A stretch of 64,000 bases of DNA, taken from NCBI GenBank assembly GCA_902768735.1, contig CACXMK010000001.1, forward strand, positions 1 to 64,000, in the 5' to 3' direction. Under the pieces are notes generated by a model. That model was not told where the DNA came from and did no database searches. It saw nothing but the letters and a program-made list of their open reading frames with translations. How positions within the stretch are numbered: the stretch's first letter is position 1; the number at the start of each line of letters is the position of its first letter. This document shows, in pieces, positions 1 through 7,566 of the stretch. Both the position numbers and the translations under genes were made by a program. Source of the stretch: an uncultured Lachnospiraceae bacterium. GTDB lineage: Bacteria; Bacillota; Clostridia; Lachnospirales; Lachnospiraceae.

Positions 1-614
1 GCTGCTGCACGGGATCTTCTCTTGTCACCCTTTCTCTGAGGTCCGTCAAGAGTCATCTGATCGCCAGTGTAAGCGTGGATCGTGCACATGATACCAGCCT
101 TGATGGGAGCCAGATCATTGAGAGCCTTAGCCATAGGAGCCAGGCAGTTGGTTGTGCAGGATGCGGCGGAGATGATCTTGTCATCGCTTGTCAGTTTCGC
201 ATGGTTAACATTGTAAACGATCGTAGGAAGGTCATTTCCTGCGGGAGCAGAAATGATGACGTGCTTTGCGCCAGCATCGATATGAGCCTGTGCCTTCGCC
301 TTGGAGGTATAGAAGCCTGTGCACTCCAGAACTACATCTACGCCGATTTCACCCCAAGGAAGCTCTGCTGCGTTTGCCTTGGCGTAGATCTTGATCTCCT
401 TGCCATCTACTGTGATGGAATCATCACCGGCTGTAACAGTATCAGCCTTCTCATATCTGCCCTGTGTGCTGTCATACTTGAGCAGGTGAGCGAGCATAGC
501 GGGGGAAGTAAGGTCGTTGATTGCTACGATCTCAAATCCCTCTGCACCAAACATCTGGCGGAATGCCAGGCGGCCAATACGTCCGAAACCATTAATTGCT
601 ACTTTTACTGCCAT
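1..614 (-). CDS. gap: Type I glyceraldehyde-3-phosphate dehydrogenase (3' end beyond window)
   Basis: Cytosolic glycolytic enzyme that oxidises glyceraldehyde-3-phosphate to 1,3-bisphosphoglycerate with NAD. The minus-strand product begins [20 protein letters not shown], the classic NAD-binding Rossmann motif. Further on it carries the catalytic segment [20 protein letters not shown], where the first Cys of SCTTN is the nucleophile. About 200 of roughly 335 residues are inside the window; the C-terminal part lies off the left edge. The start is the ATG at 612-614, with a TCAGGAGG-type ribosome site just upstream. A promoter about 170 nt upstream implies a long untranslated leader. The call is certain; only the missing end is unknown. 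Confidence 0.97.
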   Translation of the reverse strand, partial: MAVKVAINGFGRIGRLAFRQMFGAEGFEIVAINDLTSPAMLAHLLKYDSTQGRYEKADTVTAGDDSITVDGKEIKIYAKANAAELPWGEIGVDVVLECTGFYTSKAKAQAHIDAGAKHVIISAPAGNDLPTIVYNVNHAKLTSDDKIISAASCTTNCLAPMAKALNDLAPIKAGIMCTIHAYTGDQMTLDGPQRKGDKRRSRAA

Positions 615-786
615 GTTTCTTTCCTCCTGAAATATAGAGATAAATGATATAACTCCGCTGACGGTCATCACATAAGTTCCAAACAGGAGCTTCAAAGGAA
701 AATGATTCTAATTACGAAAAACAATACATTTCACTTGCGCTTTACGTCTAAACATAGTGGGACCGTCACACTTTGTTCACTAATTA

Positions 787-816
787 ATTCTACCGCATGG
801 GGGACCTGTTTTTCAA
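787..816 (-). promoter_or_regulatory. Sigma-A promoter for gap
   Basis: On the minus strand, TTGAAA (811-816) and TAGAAT (787-792) are separated by 18 nt, one mismatch each from the usual core. It points at gap and would give a leader of about 165 nt. Confidence 0.6.
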
Positions 817-878
817 GTATATAGTAGATTTTTATACAAAACCTGGTCTAAAAACAGCCGCCTTTTCGTAACTATTGA

Positions 879-907
879 TTGATACCGGGCCAAAATACTG
901 CTAAAAT
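879..907 (+). promoter_or_regulatory. Sigma-A promoter for the PHP phosphatase gene
   Basis: TTGATA (879-884), a 17-nt spacer and TAAAAT (902-907) preceded by TG at the extended -10 position. It lies 56 nt before the start codon at 964. Confidence 0.65.
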
Positions 908-963
908 CCAAATCGTCACCATACAGCTCTTTTATTTCACAAAAACGGATCGGAGGGAGCAAA

Positions 964-1791
964 ATGAGCATACTCGCCGACTATCATCTCCACACAGACC
1001 ACTCCGGTGACAGCACCGCTGCGATGGAAGCCCAGATCCTCGCGGGGATTGACCGGGGACTCTCTTATATGTGTTTCACAGACCATTACGACCCGGAATT
1101 TCCATATGACAATGTGCCCGATGTTGCGCCGGGGACTTTTGAACTGAACTATACCCCTTACCGGGACGAGTATCTTAGGATGAAAGAAAAATACGAGGGG
1201 CGCATCCATCTTCGCTTCGGTGTAGAACTCGGCCTGCAGTCAGACCTTTACAGAGATCACGCTTCCTACGTCAATAGTCATCCTGAATTCGACTTTATCA
1301 TCGGCTCTAACCATCTCTGCGGCGGGACGGATCCCTACTATCCTTCTTTTTTAAAAGAAAGGACAGAGGAAGAAGCGCTGTGCCTCTATTTTGAAGAGAC
1401 ACTTGAAAACTTAAGGGCATTCAGCGACATTGACTCATGCGGTCATCTCGACTATGTGGCACGTTACCTGCCTCACAGAGACCTGTTCTATACTTATATC
1501 GGTTATGCGGACAGGATCGATCCTATTCTGAAACTTATTATTGAGCGCGGGATCTCGCTCGAAGTCAATACTGCGCCTCTCATGAAAGGAATGCAGTATT
1601 TTAATCCGCTGCCGGATATTCTTGCGCGTTACCTGGAAATGGGCGGCGAGCTGATCACAGTTGGTTCAGACGCGCATGTTCCTGAGAAAGTCGCGGGCTG
1701 CTTTGAAGAAACCGCGCTGATCCTGCGTTCCCTCGGTTTTAAGTATTACGCCGTTTACGAAAACAGAAAGCCGCGGATGCTCCCTCTTTGA
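964..1791 (+). CDS. hisJ: PHP-family histidinol-phosphatase
   Basis: Probable histidinol-phosphate phosphatase of the PHP superfamily (HisJ/HisK type), cytosolic, 275 aa, which matches the family length. The metal-binding signatures appear in order: DYHLHTDHS at the N terminus, FTDH near residue 40, GVELG near 95, a GSNH segment near 117, GHLDY near 160 and GSDAH near 238. The start is ATG at 964 with GGAGGGAG 6 nt upstream. It is a single-gene unit with its own promoter, and its stop codon lies inside the terminator hairpin. No other his genes are in the window, so the substrate assignment rests on family likeness; a related sugar-phosphate phosphatase is the alternative. Confidence 0.85.
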   Translation: MSILADYHLHTDHSGDSTAAMEAQILAGIDRGLSYMCFTDHYDPEFPYDNVPDVAPGTFELNYTPYRDEYLRMKEKYEGRIHLRFGVELGLQSDLYRDHASYVNSHPEFDFIIGSNHLCGGTDPYYPSFLKERTEEEALCLYFEETLENLRAFSDIDSCGHLDYVARYLPHRDLFYTYIGYADRIDPILKLIIERGISLEVNTAPLMKGMQYFNPLPDILARYLEMGGELITVGSDAHVPEKVAGCFEETALILRSLGFKYYAVYENRKPRMLPL

Positions 1792-1813
1792 GAGCACCCG
1801 TGGTCTTTTTTAT
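1771..1813 (+). terminator. Rho-independent terminator overlapping the hisJ stop codon
   Basis: Stem 1771-1782 pairs with 1791-1802 (12 positions, one mismatch, one wobble) around an 8-nt loop, followed by a T-rich run at 1803-1813. The last codons and the TGA of hisJ form part of the hairpin. Confidence 0.75.
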
Positions 1814-1851
1814 TATTACTATTTTCTTTAGCCGCTGACGACGGAAGCATC

Positions 1852-3189
1852 CTACTCTTCCGCAGAATCGAGACCTTCTGCTTTTACTTCAGGCTCTTCT
1901 GCCACGGCATCCTGTTCCGGCTCCTCTTTTACGGTATCCTGTACCAGCTCTTCCTTTACGGTATTTTGTTCCGGCTCTTCCGGCACTGTCTCTGCCATAT
2001 CATCTGCTTTCACAGCTTCCTCAGCTTCTGCCGCGGATTCCGGTTCAGCATCATTCTCCATCTCAACAACTGCCTCAGCTTCGATGACGTCCTCTGCACC
2101 CGTCTCACCCTGTGCTTGTGCAGCGTCCTGTGTAAGGACAGCATCCTTTGCTTCCATCTGCGGCTGTGAAGATGCGCCGATCAGGTCCGGAAGCGGAGAA
2201 GTCTGAATATCTTCGTAAGAGATCCCCAGCTGTCTGCGGATGAAGTCCATCATGTGCATGATCGATATGCTCTGCGCGTGAGGGATCTCGGGACATTCCT
2301 TCCACCCCGACTTTTTGGCAGCCACAAACGCGTTCAATTCAAACTCTAATTCGCTCTTTTGTCTTCCCCTCTTGTATTGCGCCGTCTTGTTCCTCTTACT
2401 GTCATAGACAGTAGCTGTCGCGAAATTCAAGAGGTCCTCGATGACCAGATATCCCTTGGTTCCCTGGATCACAGCCCTGCTCTCTCCGTTCCCGCTCGTC
2501 GTGCAGGACAGTACCGCCATCCGGTCATCCTTGTACTGCAGCACCGTGCTGAGCTGCCGGTCGACGCGGGTGGGCGAAAAAACACAGCTGGACTGGATCC
2601 TCTTGATCTGGTCTCCGAAGATCATCGATGAGAAGTTCAGAAGAAAATAACCAAGGTCTCCGAGCGCTCCTCCTCCCAGAGAAGGTCTCTGCATCCTGGG
2701 AAGCTCTTCGAGGTCAGAGGCGATCCCTGCCGTCAACATGACCGGTGTTCCGATCGCACCACTGGAAATAACGCTTACGATCTGCTTAAAGAACGGAAGG
2801 AACCTGGTATGAACCGCTTCCACAACCAGAACGTCCAGCGATGTGGAAAGAGAGAACAGGCTCTCCGCCTCCGCGGCTGTCAGCGCGATCGGTGTCTCGC
2901 ATAGAACAGGCTTACCTCTCTCGATGCAGATCCTCACCTGTTCCGCGTGTTCAGATGCCGGCGTCGCGATGTAGACAAGGTCTACTTTCTTATCGTCGAG
3001 CATCTGTTCCATGGAATCATAGGCTTTTTTAAAGCCGTTCTCCCTGCCGAAGCGCAAAGCCCTGTCAATATCTCTTGAAACGACCGCATAAGGTCTTACA
3101 AGGCCGGACGAGCCGAGCACCGCCGACATCCTCGATGCCATATATCCGGTCCCCACTACCGCAACGTTCAGTTTGCCGAATCCGAACAT
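1852..3189 (-). CDS. Gfo/Idh/MocA-like oxidoreductase with acidic repeat tail
   Basis: 445-aa NAD(P)-dependent oxidoreductase-like protein. The Rossmann glycine motif GTGYMA is at residues 13-18, and the rest to about residue 330 resembles the dihydrodiol-dehydrogenase branch (EAVHTRFLP, GGGALGDLGY). The usual CEKP motif reads CETP at residues 97-100, so the lysine normally important for catalysis is a threonine. After about residue 335 comes a tail of some 105 residues rich in Glu, Ala and Val, ending in 9-residue repeats of the EEPEQDTVK type. The start is ATG at 3187-3189 because TGAGGAGGAAG sits directly upstream; an in-frame extension to 3249 would overlap the tRNA gene and lacks such a site. 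Substrate unknown; activity doubtful. Confidence 0.85.
   Translation of the reverse strand: MFGFGKLNVAVVGTGYMASRMSAVLGSSGLVRPYAVVSRDIDRALRFGRENGFKKAYDSMEQMLDDKKVDLVYIATPASEHAEQVRICIERGKPVLCETPIALTAAEAESLFSLSTSLDVLVVEAVHTRFLPFFKQIVSVISSGAIGTPVMLTAGIASDLEELPRMQRPSLGGGALGDLGYFLLNFSSMIFGDQIKRIQSSCVFSPTRVDRQLSTVLQYKDDRMAVLSCTTSGNGESRAVIQGTKGYLVIEDLLNFATATVYDSKRNKTAQYKRGRQKSELEFELNAFVAAKKSGWKECPEIPHAQSISIMHMMDFIRRQLGISYEDIQTSPLPDLIGASSQPQMEAKDAVLTQDAAQAQGETGAEDVIEAEAVVEMENDAEPESAAEAEEAVKADDMAETVPEEPEQNTVKEELVQDTVKEEPEQDAVAEEPEVKAEGLDSAEE
1895..1988 (-). repeat. In-frame 27-bp tandem repeat, 3.5 copies
   Basis: Units start at 1895, 1922 and 1949 with a partial copy at 1976. They encode the 9-residue acidic repeat at the C terminus of the Gfo/Idh/MocA-like protein. 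Confidence 0.85.
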
Positions 3190-3244
3190 CTTCCTCCTCA
3201 CTTTCCTCGCGCATTGACTATACGCACCTAAGCGCATTAAAAAA

Positions 3245-3316
3245 TGCACCCGACAGGAATCGAACCTGCATTAAAGGCGTCGGAGGCCTTCGTTCTATCC
3301 GTTAGACTACGAGTGC
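3245..3316 (-). tRNA. tRNA-Arg (anticodon CCG)
   Basis: Full cloverleaf on the minus strand. The acceptor GCACTCG pairs with CGGGTGC (one T-G wobble), the anticodon stem is AAGGC/GCCTT and the 7-nt loop CTCCGAC gives anticodon CCG, reading CGG. The T arm contains GGTTCGATTCC. The discriminator base is A, CCA is not encoded, and a T run follows directly. Confidence 0.95.
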
Positions 3317-3322
3317 ATATCG

Positions 3323-3352
3323 GCATCAGATGCCCCAAAAGGCATCTGATGC
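3323..3352. other. Perfect 12-bp inverted repeat between thrS and tRNA-Arg
   Basis: GCATCAGATGCC (3323-3334) and GGCATCTGATGC (3341-3352) pair completely around a 6-nt loop. It lies downstream of thrS and just upstream of tRNA-Arg on the minus strand. No T tract follows on that strand, so it is a poor Rho-independent terminator. It may be a processing or 3'-end protecting hairpin. Confidence 0.6.
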
Positions 3353-3458
3353 GTTTTCAATATACCATATGGATTTTCAGTTGTCCAGCAAAACTCCCCT
3401 GCCGGAATTGTCTCCGGGCGAAACGCCGGACAGGTACCGCACGTTATAAGTGCTGCGT

Positions 3459-5240
3459 CTACAGGTTCTCCGCGGACTCGATCATGTCAAGGGAATACTC
3501 CCTGTTCATCTTGACGCACATCTCAATAAATGTGTCAAGCGGGACGTTCTGGATCTGTTTGTTGGATCCTCTGAGGTTGATCGAGACAGTTCTCTCCTGT
3601 GCCTCCTTGTCTCCGAGCACGAGGATGTAAGGGTCCTTGTAATTCTTGAAAGTCTTGATCTTGACTTTCATGTTCTTATCGCTGTAATCCGTCTCCGCGC
3701 GCACTCTGTTAACGCGCAGAAGATCCATAACTTCCTTCGCGTAAGCATTGTGTTCCTCGCGGATCGGAACAACACCGACCTGTACGGGGCTGAGCCAGAA
3801 CGGGAACGCGCCTTTGAAGTTCTCGATCAGGATACCGATAAAGCGCTCGATGGAACCGAAAATGGCTCTGTGGATCATGACGGGCCTCTTAAGCGTTCCG
3901 TCCTGCGCAGTGTATTTCATGTCAAAATTCAGAGGCAGCTGGAAGTCGAGCTGGATCGTGCCCATCTGCCACTCGCGGCCGAGCGCGTCCTTCATCTTGA
4001 GGTCGATCTTAGGACCGTAGAATGCGCCGTCTCCTTCGTTGACTTCAAATCCGCCCTCGCCGTATACGTCGAGGAGGATCTCCTTGAGGTCTTCTTCCGC
4101 CTTGTTCCAAACTTCGATATCTCCCATATAGTTGTCGGGTCTCGTAGAGAGCTCTGCGGCATAAGTAAGGCCGAAAGTACCGTAGATCTGTGTCGCGATA
4201 TCCATGATATCCTTGATCTCGTCCGCGATCTGCTCCTCTGCCACAAGGATATGCGCGTCATCCTGGCGGAATTCCTGAACGCGGAACAGGCCGTTGAGCT
4301 CACCGGACTTCTCTTTTCTGTGAATCACGTCGACCTGGTTGATCCTGAGGGGAAGATCCTTGTAAGAACGGGGCTTGTTCATGTAGACCTTGATCGCGTT
4401 CGGGCAGTTCATGGGCTTGAGCGCCATGGTGTTATCGTCATCGATCGTCTCACCCGGAATGATGAACATTCCGTCCATATAGTGGCCCCAGTGACCGGAA
4501 GTCACCCAGAGCTCCTTTTTGGAAAGCACAGGGCCGGAGATCTCGTTGTATCCGTGAACCTCGTGGATCCCTCTCCAGAAGTCAAGAAGCGCGTTGTAGC
4601 TCTTCCATCCTCTGGGAAGCCAGTAAGCCATTCCGGGAGCTGTAGGATCAAACATGAACATCTCGAGCTGCGGTCCGAGCTTCTTGTGGTCCCTTTCCAT
4701 CGCTTCACGGATCAGGTCCTTGTGCTCCTTGAGCTGTTTTTTGTCCGGGAACGCATAGCAGTAGACTCTCTGAAGGCTGTCGCGGTGCTCGTCGCCTCTC
4801 CAGTACGCGCCGGAAGCGCTGCGGATCTCAAACGCAGTACCAAGGAGTTCTGCGGAATTATCGACGTGAGGGCCCCTGCAGAGATCCGTGAAATCGTCGC
4901 CTGTGCGGTAGATCGTGATCAGCTCTCCCTCGGGAAGCTCCTCGATCAGTTCCGTCTTGAACTTCTGCCCTTCGAATATTTTCAGGGCTTCTTCCCTTGT
5001 GACTTCCTCTCTCTTCCACTCTTCTTTTCTCTTGAGGATCTCCCTCATCTTGTTCTCGATGGTCTTAAAATCATCCGGTCCGATCGCTCTGGGAAGAACG
5101 AAATCATAGTAAAAGCCGTCGGCGATCTGCGGTCCGATCGCGTACTGGACGTTTTCACTGCCGAAGATCTCGATCACGGCCTTGGCCAGGATGTGGCTGA
5201 GGGAATGACGGTAAACCTCCAAAAACTCTTCTCTGTTCAT
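3459..5240 (-). CDS. thrS: Threonyl-tRNA synthetase without TGS domain
   Basis: Charges tRNA-Thr with threonine in the cytosol. At 593 aa it is shorter than the usual ~640 because it begins directly with the editing domain: HSLSH (HxxxH) is at residues 12-16, followed by LCRGPHVDNS with the editing Cys and His. The class II core carries the zinc ligands in MNCPNA, QDDAHIL and IHRAIFGSIERF, and the anticodon-binding domain closes the protein. The start is ATG at 5238-5240 with AAAGGAGT at proper spacing. The frame is open upstream to 5459, but that stretch crosses a terminator hairpin and the end of the neighbouring gene and does not look like TGS. The leader holds a promoter and a terminator. 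Confidence 0.95.
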   Translation of the reverse strand: MNREEFLEVYRHSLSHILAKAVIEIFGSENVQYAIGPQIADGFYYDFVLPRAIGPDDFKTIENKMREILKRKEEWKREEVTREEALKIFEGQKFKTELIEELPEGELITIYRTGDDFTDLCRGPHVDNSAELLGTAFEIRSASGAYWRGDEHRDSLQRVYCYAFPDKKQLKEHKDLIREAMERDHKKLGPQLEMFMFDPTAPGMAYWLPRGWKSYNALLDFWRGIHEVHGYNEISGPVLSKKELWVTSGHWGHYMDGMFIIPGETIDDDNTMALKPMNCPNAIKVYMNKPRSYKDLPLRINQVDVIHRKEKSGELNGLFRVQEFRQDDAHILVAEEQIADEIKDIMDIATQIYGTFGLTYAAELSTRPDNYMGDIEVWNKAEEDLKEILLDVYGEGGFEVNEGDGAFYGPKIDLKMKDALGREWQMGTIQLDFQLPLNFDMKYTAQDGTLKRPVMIHRAIFGSIERFIGILIENFKGAFPFWLSPVQVGVVPIREEHNAYAKEVMDLLRVNRVRAETDYSDKNMKVKIKTFKNYKDPYILVLGDKEAQERTVSINLRGSNKQIQNVPLDTFIEMCVKMNREYSLDMIESAENL

Positions 5241-5294
5241 TATAACTCCTTTCCGGTTGGCTCTGTTTCCGGCGGGAAGCAGCATCCGCTTAAT

Positions 5295-5326
5295 AAAAAA
5301 ACCCCCGCACTCCCTGAGTACGAGGG
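5295..5326 (-). terminator. Terminator or attenuator in the thrS leader
   Basis: On the minus strand an 11-bp stem (5302-5312 with 5316-5326, some wobbles) with a 3-nt loop is followed by seven T residues (5295-5301). It lies between the upstream gene and the thrS ribosome site and just downstream of a good promoter, so it could end the upstream message or attenuate thrS. Confidence 0.75.
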
Positions 5327-5341
5327 AAATAATCTTCAGAA

Positions 5342-5370
5342 ATTTTAAACCAAACAGCGCAGATTGTAAA
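5342..5370 (-). promoter_or_regulatory. Sigma-A promoter upstream of thrS
   Basis: TTTACA (5365-5370), a 17-nt spacer and TAAAAT (5342-5347) on the minus strand. It overlaps the end of the upstream DUF5688 gene's 3' flank and precedes the terminator at 5295-5326 by only about 15 nt. Confidence 0.55.
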
Positions 5371-5379
5371 CCCCTTGCG

Positions 5380-6303
5380 TCAGGTATAAACAGGAAGGAT
5401 CTTCCGAAGCCGGTCATTTTTCCTAGTGTAGTAATAGACCGCGTCGGTAAGAACGTCACCGGGCGGCAGCTGCGTTCTGTTCACTTCCCTGACGATCGTC
5501 AGAAGTTCCTCGGGGTCCTGTCCCGCATCGGTAACAACGATCATCTCGTTGACGGAACTGGGCAGGACGAAGAGATCCCTGCCGAGCGCCATCCCGATGC
5601 ATTCAAGTACTCTCGGATAAAAGACCACCGCCGCGCCTCCGGCGTAATAGATATTGCTCACAACAAAGAGTTCAATGCCCTGTCCGGGTTCATTATTTTC
5701 GATCCCTTCGCCGATCTGTCTGAATGTCAGGGGAAGGAGATGCGGAGAGTTTTCCTTTGCTTCCCTCAGCACCTCTTCCCCGGTCATATTCCACATTTCG
5801 AGAAAGTCTTTCCGGACCTTGACATGTCCCTGGCCATATTCGTCATCAGTAAAGATCATGGGTACCAGCGCCAGGTCTTCAAATTTCTCATAGAGAATAT
5901 CTTTCAGGTATTCTTTATTATTATCAATGCCCAGGACACACAGCCCGAGGTTCTTTCGCACACTCTCATAGTCTTCAATGTCGATGTTGCCCGGGACGTT
6001 CTCGTGAATATTCTGTTTTGCGAAATTGATCAGGCTCTGTGCCAGATCTTCCGCCGCCGTGCCGTTCCTGTAGGCATCATACAGATCTTCGAGATAGAAC
6101 GTCGGAGCAGCTGCCGCACCGGGCATCTGCAGGATGCATCCGTGCAGCCTTTTTCTGTTGTGCTTGGTCACCCTCTTAAAGATGATCTCCATATCCGCGG
6201 GTTTGAGTCTCTTAAGGCTCTCCTGCATCTCATCGAAAAACTTTGACTTTCCGGAATTTGTTTTGGAATTCGTTTTGAAATCTGTTTTGGAATTTGTTTT
6301 CAC
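5380..6303 (-). CDS. DUF5688 family protein
   Basis: 307-aa cytosolic protein of unknown function. The later half has the pattern I associate with DUF5688 proteins common in Lachnospiraceae: a YYAGGAAVVFYP segment, GRDLFVLPSSVNEMIVV, then a REVNRTQLPPGDVLTDAVYYY stretch near the C terminus. No signal peptide or membrane segment is visible. Translation appears to start at GTG (6301-6303), with TAAAAGGAGAG upstream. The first 17 residues are a low-complexity KTNS-type repeat produced by a 12-bp DNA repeat starting right after the start codon. The gene lies between efp and thrS and ends close to the thrS promoter. Confidence 0.75.
   Translation of the reverse strand: MKTNSKTDFKTNSKTNSGKSKFFDEMQESLKRLKPADMEIIFKRVTKHNRKRLHGCILQMPGAAAAPTFYLEDLYDAYRNGTAAEDLAQSLINFAKQNIHENVPGNIDIEDYESVRKNLGLCVLGIDNNKEYLKDILYEKFEDLALVPMIFTDDEYGQGHVKVRKDFLEMWNMTGEEVLREAKENSPHLLPLTFRQIGEGIENNEPGQGIELFVVSNIYYAGGAAVVFYPRVLECIGMALGRDLFVLPSSVNEMIVVTDAGQDPEELLTIVREVNRTQLPPGDVLTDAVYYYTRKNDRLRKILPVYT
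6253..6300 (-). repeat. Four 12-bp tandem units at the 5' end of the DUF5688 gene
   Basis: Units at 6253, 6265, 6277 and 6289 run without a gap up to the GTG start. In frame they encode KTNS, KTDF, KTNS, KTNS. Confidence 0.85.
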
Positions 6304-6340
6304 AGTACTCTCCTTTTATGATCAAAGAATTGCTAAATAG

Positions 6341-6379
6341 AAAAAGACAATGGGAATAAAGCACTCCCATTGTCTTTAA
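6341..6379. terminator. Bidirectional terminator downstream of efp
   Basis: A 13-bp perfect stem (6343-6355 with 6365-6377) around a 9-nt loop, with an A run on one side and T on the other. On the minus strand TTTTT follows the stem, ending efp transcription. Confidence 0.8.
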
Positions 6380-6416
6380 AAGCATTCTCTGAAAAGAAAA
6401 GCCTGTAAGAGCCGTA

Positions 6417-6974
6417 TTATGCTCTGGACAGATATTCTCCGGATCTGGTGTCGATCTTGATCACGTCGCCGATATTGCAGAACAGCGGTACGTTCACAGT
6501 AGCGCCTGTCTCAACGGTTGCGGGCTTTGTCGCGCCTGTCGCCGTATTGCCCTTGAAGCCGGGCTCGGTCTCTGTGATCTCGAGTTCTACGAACATCGGA
6601 GGCTCCATGGAGAAGAAATTCCCGTTGTAGGACATGAGTTTGACCATATCGTTTTCCTTCACGAATGTCATCTTGTCCCCGATCACTTCCTTGCCGAGGG
6701 TAACCTGATCATAGTTCTCTGTATCCATGAACGTGTACAGATCGCCATCTGCGTACAGATACTGGTATTCCTTCCTGTCGATCCTCGCCTGAGGGAATTT
6801 CTCAGTGGGACGGAAAGTCGTTTCTGTAACACCGCCGTTGATCACGTCTTTTAATTTGGTTCTGACGAACGCCGCTCCCTTGCCGGGCTTGACATGCTGG
6901 AATTCAATGATCTCCAGTACGTTTCCATCTTTTTCAATCGTAATGCCGTTTCTGAAATCACTTGCAGAAATCAT
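6417..6974 (-). CDS. efp: Translation elongation factor P
   Basis: EF-P relieves ribosomes stalled at polyproline stretches. The 185-aa product has the family length and three-domain layout, starting [20 protein letters not shown]. The loop that enters the peptidyl-transferase centre reads [10 protein letters not shown], with Lys32 at the position that is modified in many bacteria. The C-terminal domain ends in [15 protein letters not shown], the usual family ending. The start is ATG at 6972-6974 with CAGGAGGTATCTT upstream. It has its own promoter and terminator, so it is probably a single-gene unit. Confidence 0.98.
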   Translation of the reverse strand: MISASDFRNGITIEKDGNVLEIIEFQHVKPGKGAAFVRTKLKDVINGGVTETTFRPTEKFPQARIDRKEYQYLYADGDLYTFMDTENYDQVTLGKEVIGDKMTFVKENDMVKLMSYNGNFFSMEPPMFVELEITETEPGFKGNTATGATKPATVETGATVNVPLFCNIGDVIKIDTRSGEYLSRA

Positions 6975-7013
6975 AAGATACCTCCTGATGTATTCGCGTC
7001 TAATACGAGTTTT

Positions 7014-7042
7014 ATTCTATACTACGCCACTTCATTTTTCAA
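7014..7042 (-). promoter_or_regulatory. Sigma-A promoter for efp
   Basis: TTGAAA (7037-7042), 17-nt spacer, TAGAAT (7014-7019) on the minus strand, 40 nt before the efp start. Confidence 0.7.
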
Positions 7043-7107
7043 CAGACATTTCGTTTCACCGGACAATTCGATACCGGTGTGAAAACTGTCAAAAAACAGC
7101 TCTCCGC

Positions 7108-7566
7108 TCATTCCGGCTGGTGAAAGACTTTGCGCAGTTCCTCCATGAAAGTCTCTACATCCTTGAACTCCCTGTAAACGGAAGCAAAACGGACATAAGC
7201 GACCGGATCGAGCTTGTTGATGCCTTTCATGACGAGTTCTCCGATCTCTTTGCTTGAGATCTCCTTTTCGTCTCTCTCAAAGATCTCCGCCTCGATCTCG
7301 TCGACGACCTTCTTGATCTGCGCGGCGCTTACCGGACGCTTGTGACAGGCTCTTAAGATTCCGGCCTCGATCTTGGAGCGGTCGTATGCCTCGCGGTTAT
7401 TATCCTTCTTCGTGACCATAATGGGGATCATCTCGATCTTTTCGTAGGTCGTAAATCTTCTGCCGCAGGAATCGCAGATCCTTCTCCTTCGGATCGAGTT
7501 GTTGTCCTCCACAGGTCTTGAATCAATTACCCTTGTATCATCTTTTCCGCAATAAGGACACCTCAT
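7108..7566 (-). CDS. nrdR: Transcriptional repressor NrdR
   Basis: ATP/dATP-sensing repressor of ribonucleotide reductase genes. The 152-aa product has the family length. It starts with the zinc ribbon MRCPYCGKDDTRVIDSRPVE and its partner pair CDSCGRRF, followed by the ATP-cone domain (IPIMVTKKDNNREAYDRSKI). The start codon overlaps the stop region of the upstream pyruvate kinase-like gene by 4 nt, so the two are translationally coupled. No NrdR box or ribonucleotide reductase gene is in the window. Confidence 0.98.
   Translation of the reverse strand: MRCPYCGKDDTRVIDSRPVEDNNSIRRRRICDSCGRRFTTYEKIEMIPIMVTKKDNNREAYDRSKIEAGILRACHKRPVSAAQIKKVVDEIEAEIFERDEKEISSKEIGELVMKGINKLDPVAYVRFASVYREFKDVETFMEELRKVFHQPE

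Larger units (their letters stand above)
615..963. other. Intergenic control region between gap and hisJ
   Basis: This 349-nt gap between divergent genes holds a minus-strand promoter for gap (787-816), a plus-strand promoter for the PHP gene (879-907) and both ribosome sites. The roughly 165-nt gap leader (615-780) shows no strong hairpin or riboswitch motif that I recognise. I see no small gene in it. Confidence 0.6.

Noticed and set aside
3450..5348. 632-aa plus-strand ORF
   Set aside because: Exact antisense of thrS, no ribosome site and no family text.
5241..5379. T box before thrS
   Set aside because: No T-box sequence or specifier stem and too little room.
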